From the NCBI GenBank assembly GCA_964459305.1, contig CAYWNA010000201.1, positions 1-23,839 on the forward strand: DNA of 23,839 nucleotides, written 5' to 3'. The notes under the pieces were generated by a model, which was not told where the DNA came from, ran no database searches, and worked only from the letters and a program-made list of their open reading frames with translations. How positions within the stretch are numbered: the stretch's first letter is position 1; every line of letters starts with the position of its first letter. Source of the stretch: CAYWNA01 sp964459305. Lineage in GTDB: Bacteria; Planctomycetota; Planctomycetia; Pirellulales; Pirellulaceae. The position numbers and the translations under genes are program-made. This document shows positions 23,201 to 23,839 of the stretch, piece by piece.

Positions 23201-23495
23201 GTCGAGCAAGTGGAACGTCAAAATCCCGATTACGGGCAAAGCCATGGCACTGGCCGGCGACACGGTGTTTGTCGCTGGTGCGCCGTTGGTCTTCGACCTT
23301 CACGATCTCGCGGCCACCTACGCCGGCCGCCGAGGCGGCATCCTTTGGGCGGCCTCCGCCGCCGACGGCTCCAAGCTCGCCGAATACACCCTCGATGTCC
23401 TTCCCGCCTGGGACGGCATGGCCGTCGCCTACGGCAGACTGTTCATCGTCAACCAGGACGGCAGCATCGATTGCTGGGGCGCGGGGCCCGAGTAG
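20289..23495 (+). CDS. Secreted PQQ-type beta-propeller protein with degenerate SAM-like N-terminus (paralogue of 9906-13136)
   Basis: A 1068-aa protein. ATG 20289 sits 8-9 bases after AGGAG; ATG 20280 touches the same AGGAG, so the later codon is more likely. A signal peptide (MNRMIVFCAGMLVTWYASTAVAV) is followed by a degraded SAM-like segment: GGLVVCIGTES lacks the GCGDG loop of the paralogue, although VSVARFDGERLPY and EVRRVLAPFG still align. The propeller part aligns along its length (DEWPQYLHGADNN, VVGPP, LIARSAFSGVELWAL, MGHDRCFRN, CQCH at 600-603, VHGSVL, FCAGRSSYLDGG, LPAWDGMAVAYGRLFI). A basic insert (TKRRRGQKGKSS) interrupts one blade loop. An in-frame octapeptide PSTSSGQA is encoded by a palindromic DNA repeat at 22655-22673. 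The gene has its own hairpin after the stop and is separated from its left neighbours by a scaffold gap. Confidence 0.85.
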   Translation: MNRMIVFCAGMLVTWYASTAVAVEGGLVVCIGTESLQRVANEWEKPGCIFHCLETSDDEISKLRERVQAAGCYGKVSVARFDGERLPYINNLVNRIVIRDAQCGIPAEEVRRVLAPFGTAVAPEGSSCLPQPVAQMGDGLVKYSKPYPSNIDEWPQYLHGADNNCVAQDAVVGPPRHVQWISGPAWTRAHIGAATISSMVSSGGRLFTIEDTETAENPLLPAKWKLIARSAFSGVELWALDYPQWEQVTVYIKNYHTQMQRRLVAIGDTVYCTPGLTAGVTALDAATGKTVRQYEGTEGTKEFVYHEDRLYIVVGDRMSFDSYRGAAAKAATKRRRGQKGKSSEDATESEAGPRLTFGGDGFPLSAYNPQTRNAENPTCVIVAMDARTGEEAWRSGKITKYTGCSMALKGDKLVYQSASGVFCLDAGTGAENWAVKKNVPYGRGNSPNTLVLTDDAAYSEEGKQVFAYALADGSDYWGKSIQARKGYQASTDILIAADALWMCGVCNNAKGIATKRPTSYNLKTGDEIRTIPQILSKPMGHDRCFRNFITERYFINSKTGGPDCMDLVSDAEYPAPFTRATCSMGPLPCNGLIYCGPYACQCHLPVGLHNFNVYYTNEKSLGTKGQIVKVERSIRLKKGPAYGHSGKAADAPWPTYRQDDRRYAGAAQSVPATGLKRVWQARFPSAASAPVIAEGKIFIAETDAHTLRALDAGSGKTLWEYIAGGRIDSPPTYHKGLLLFGSRDGWVQCIRASDGALSWRFRDLPDKLICAFDQIESAWPVHGSVLIKNPSTSSGQAIAYFCAGRSSYLDGGLFIYGLDPVTGAIRHQRQFYGPYAKDGFPAFVEEGNRSETEVILGTTADVMTSEGDTLYIRQRAFNLDLTDAAPGKHLLASAGMLEANRHHREYKLVQEDFNHRKMWTTERTEYPTGDIIVSDGSDYYSVFGHPVNRGESFNPRNGYALMAKTRTGDNWSSKWNVKIPITGKAMALAGDTVFVAGAPLVFDLHDLAATYAGRRGGILWAASAADGSKLAEYTLDVLPAWDGMAVAYGRLFIVNQDGSIDCWGAGPE
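22655..22673 (+). repeat. Short palindromic repeat inserted inside a coding sequence
   Basis: CCCTTCGACAAGCTCAGGG has outer arms CCCT/AGGG and is imperfectly palindromic inside. In frame it encodes PSTSSGQ, a peptide absent from the paralogue at the aligned place (VLVRDDRAYF there, VLIKNPSTSSGQAIAYF here). The same word is familiar from many environmental bacterial genomes, where it is translated in other frames as FDKLRAG or LSLSKG; that last point is recollection, not a search. Confidence 0.7.
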
Positions 23496-23497
23496 CG

Positions 23498-23524
23498 CGA
23501 ATCGCCCGGTGCTCGAGCGATTCG
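23498..23524 (+). terminator. Stem-loop after the propeller gene
   Basis: CGAATCGC (23498-23505) and GCGATTCG (23517-23524) are perfect 8-base inverted arms with an 11-base loop, beginning 3 bases after the stop codon. There is no T-run, so it is not a classic intrinsic terminator, but the position suggests a 3'-end hairpin. Confidence 0.5.
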
Positions 23525-23571
23525 TCCACCCGGCCGTGAGTGCCGGGAAGTAGATCGCCGACGGTGAGTAG

Positions 23572-23784
23572 GTCTACGTGCGGCACAAGGACTTCAGCAC
23601 AACCGAGCGCTTCGACGGAGGCACACGAGCCACAGAAAGCGCAGCTGCGGAGATCTACGAGAGGCTCGCGACCGCCAATAAGAAAAGTGGATTAGTGGGG
23701 GGGCTCGTGGGGGGAGCGAAAAAAGGCCCCCCACTGGCCGCTGAGGAGCTTCGGAAGCGAAAGTCCATGCTCAATCATCCTTGA
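23572..23784 (+). pseudogene. Tyrosine-recombinase (integrase) C-terminal remnant
   Basis: The frame reads RHKDFSTTERFDGGTRATES, AAAEIYERL and then a glycine-rich low-complexity stretch to PPLAAEELRKRKSMLNHP and TGA at 23782-23784. The first segment matches the end of the catalytic domain of tyrosine recombinases (GHKDFSTTxRFY), including the HxxF helix before the nucleophile. The catalytic tyrosine position is aspartate here (RFD instead of RFY), and everything upstream is missing: an in-frame TAG lies 2 codons before TAC GTG CGG. It cannot be active. Its stop is 4 bases from the 3' end of a convergent tRNA-Arg gene, the classical site for an integrase gene next to an attachment site. Confidence 0.7.
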
Positions 23785-23788
23785 GAAG

Positions 23789-23839
23789 CACGCCCGAGAG
23801 GACTCGAACCTCTAACCCTCGGTTCCGAAGACCGATGCT
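23789..23839 (-). tRNA. tRNA-Arg(TCG), 5' part beyond window
   Basis: Read on the minus strand: the D-stem end (AGC, then A26), anticodon stem TCGGT/ACCGA with loop CTTCGGA (anticodon TCG at 23828-23826, reading CGA arginine codons), a 5-base variable loop, T-arm AGAGG-TTCGAGT-CCTCT, 3' acceptor strand CGGGCGT (23796-23790) and discriminator G (23789). All visible stems pair fully. No CCA is encoded. The 5' acceptor strand and most of the D-arm lie beyond the right edge. Confidence 0.93.

Noticed and set aside
1..23839. CRISPR array
   Set aside because: No regularly spaced direct repeats of 20-40 bases were seen; the repeats present are REP-like hairpins or isolated pairs.

Overview
The window (about 23.8 kb, GC-rich) looks like a draft-assembly segment from a member of the Planctomycetota, probably Pirellulales-like. 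This is inferred from several things seen together: very long secreted PQQ-type propeller proteins with a methyltransferase-like N-terminus, a haem c/SUMF1 fusion protein resembling the hydrazine-synthase alpha subunit, small REP-type repeats with a fragment of a REP-associated transposase, and long genes with signal peptides separated by repeat-bearing gaps. No rRNA or other species-level marker is present, so the taxonomic call is an inference. A run of 10 Ns at 20011-20020 is a scaffold gap.

Layout. (1) 1-177, minus strand: the first 59 codons of a propeller paralogue that runs off the left edge. After a 490-base gap comes a secreted SMP-30/gluconolactonase-like propeller (670-1746, plus). 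(2) 1894-4252: accessory stretch of minus-strand orphan or small genes (238 aa unknown, 114 aa unknown with a good ribosome-binding site, and a double zf-TFIIB protein), with decayed coding pieces and a REP element between them. (3) 4361-5387: a doubtful lipoprotein-like ORF and a chimeric mobile-element remnant that joins the C-terminus of a REP-associated transposase to the middle of a tyrosine recombinase. (4) 9557-5428, minus: an IclR-type regulator translationally coupled (ATGA overlap) to a 1107-aa secreted dihaem/propeller/SUMF1 fusion. (5) 9906-17465, plus, divergent from the regulator: a 1076-aa secreted SAM-domain/PQQ-propeller protein, a threonine-synthase-family PLP enzyme with an N-terminal zinc ribbon, and a 1008-aa tandem FAD oxidoreductase with HEAT-like repeats. 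(6) 19805-17750, minus: a frameshifted single-pass membrane protein followed by a single-chain iron-sulfur L-serine dehydratase. (7) A repeat-rich scaffold junction, then a second full-length SAM-like/PQQ-propeller paralogue (20289-23495, plus) carrying an in-frame palindromic DNA insertion. (8) An integrase C-terminal remnant (about 23572-23784) abutting the 3' end of a tRNA-Arg(TCG) on the minus strand that is cut by the right edge.

How the parts may work together (inference). The IclR gene, the SAM/PQQ-propeller gene and the haem/SUMF1 gene share one divergent regulatory region of about 350 bases. The next genes downstream encode cytoplasmic PLP chemistry, flavin chemistry, and iron-sulfur serine dehydration. 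This resembles an IclR-controlled catabolic locus with an envelope redox module (haem c protein, PQQ-like propellers, flavoprotein) and a cytosolic module that could eliminate water or another group from a hydroxy-amino acid. The substrate is not visible from sequence. Three copies of the SAM-like/propeller family in 24 kb is the most distinctive gene-level signal.

Repeats are the second theme: hairpin REPs at 3631, 17530 and 17650, a GTAGCCGAA-type inverted pair at 9700-9766 with a solo arm at 13140, a perfect 24-bp inverted repeat beside the N gap, and a short palindrome inserted inside a coding sequence.
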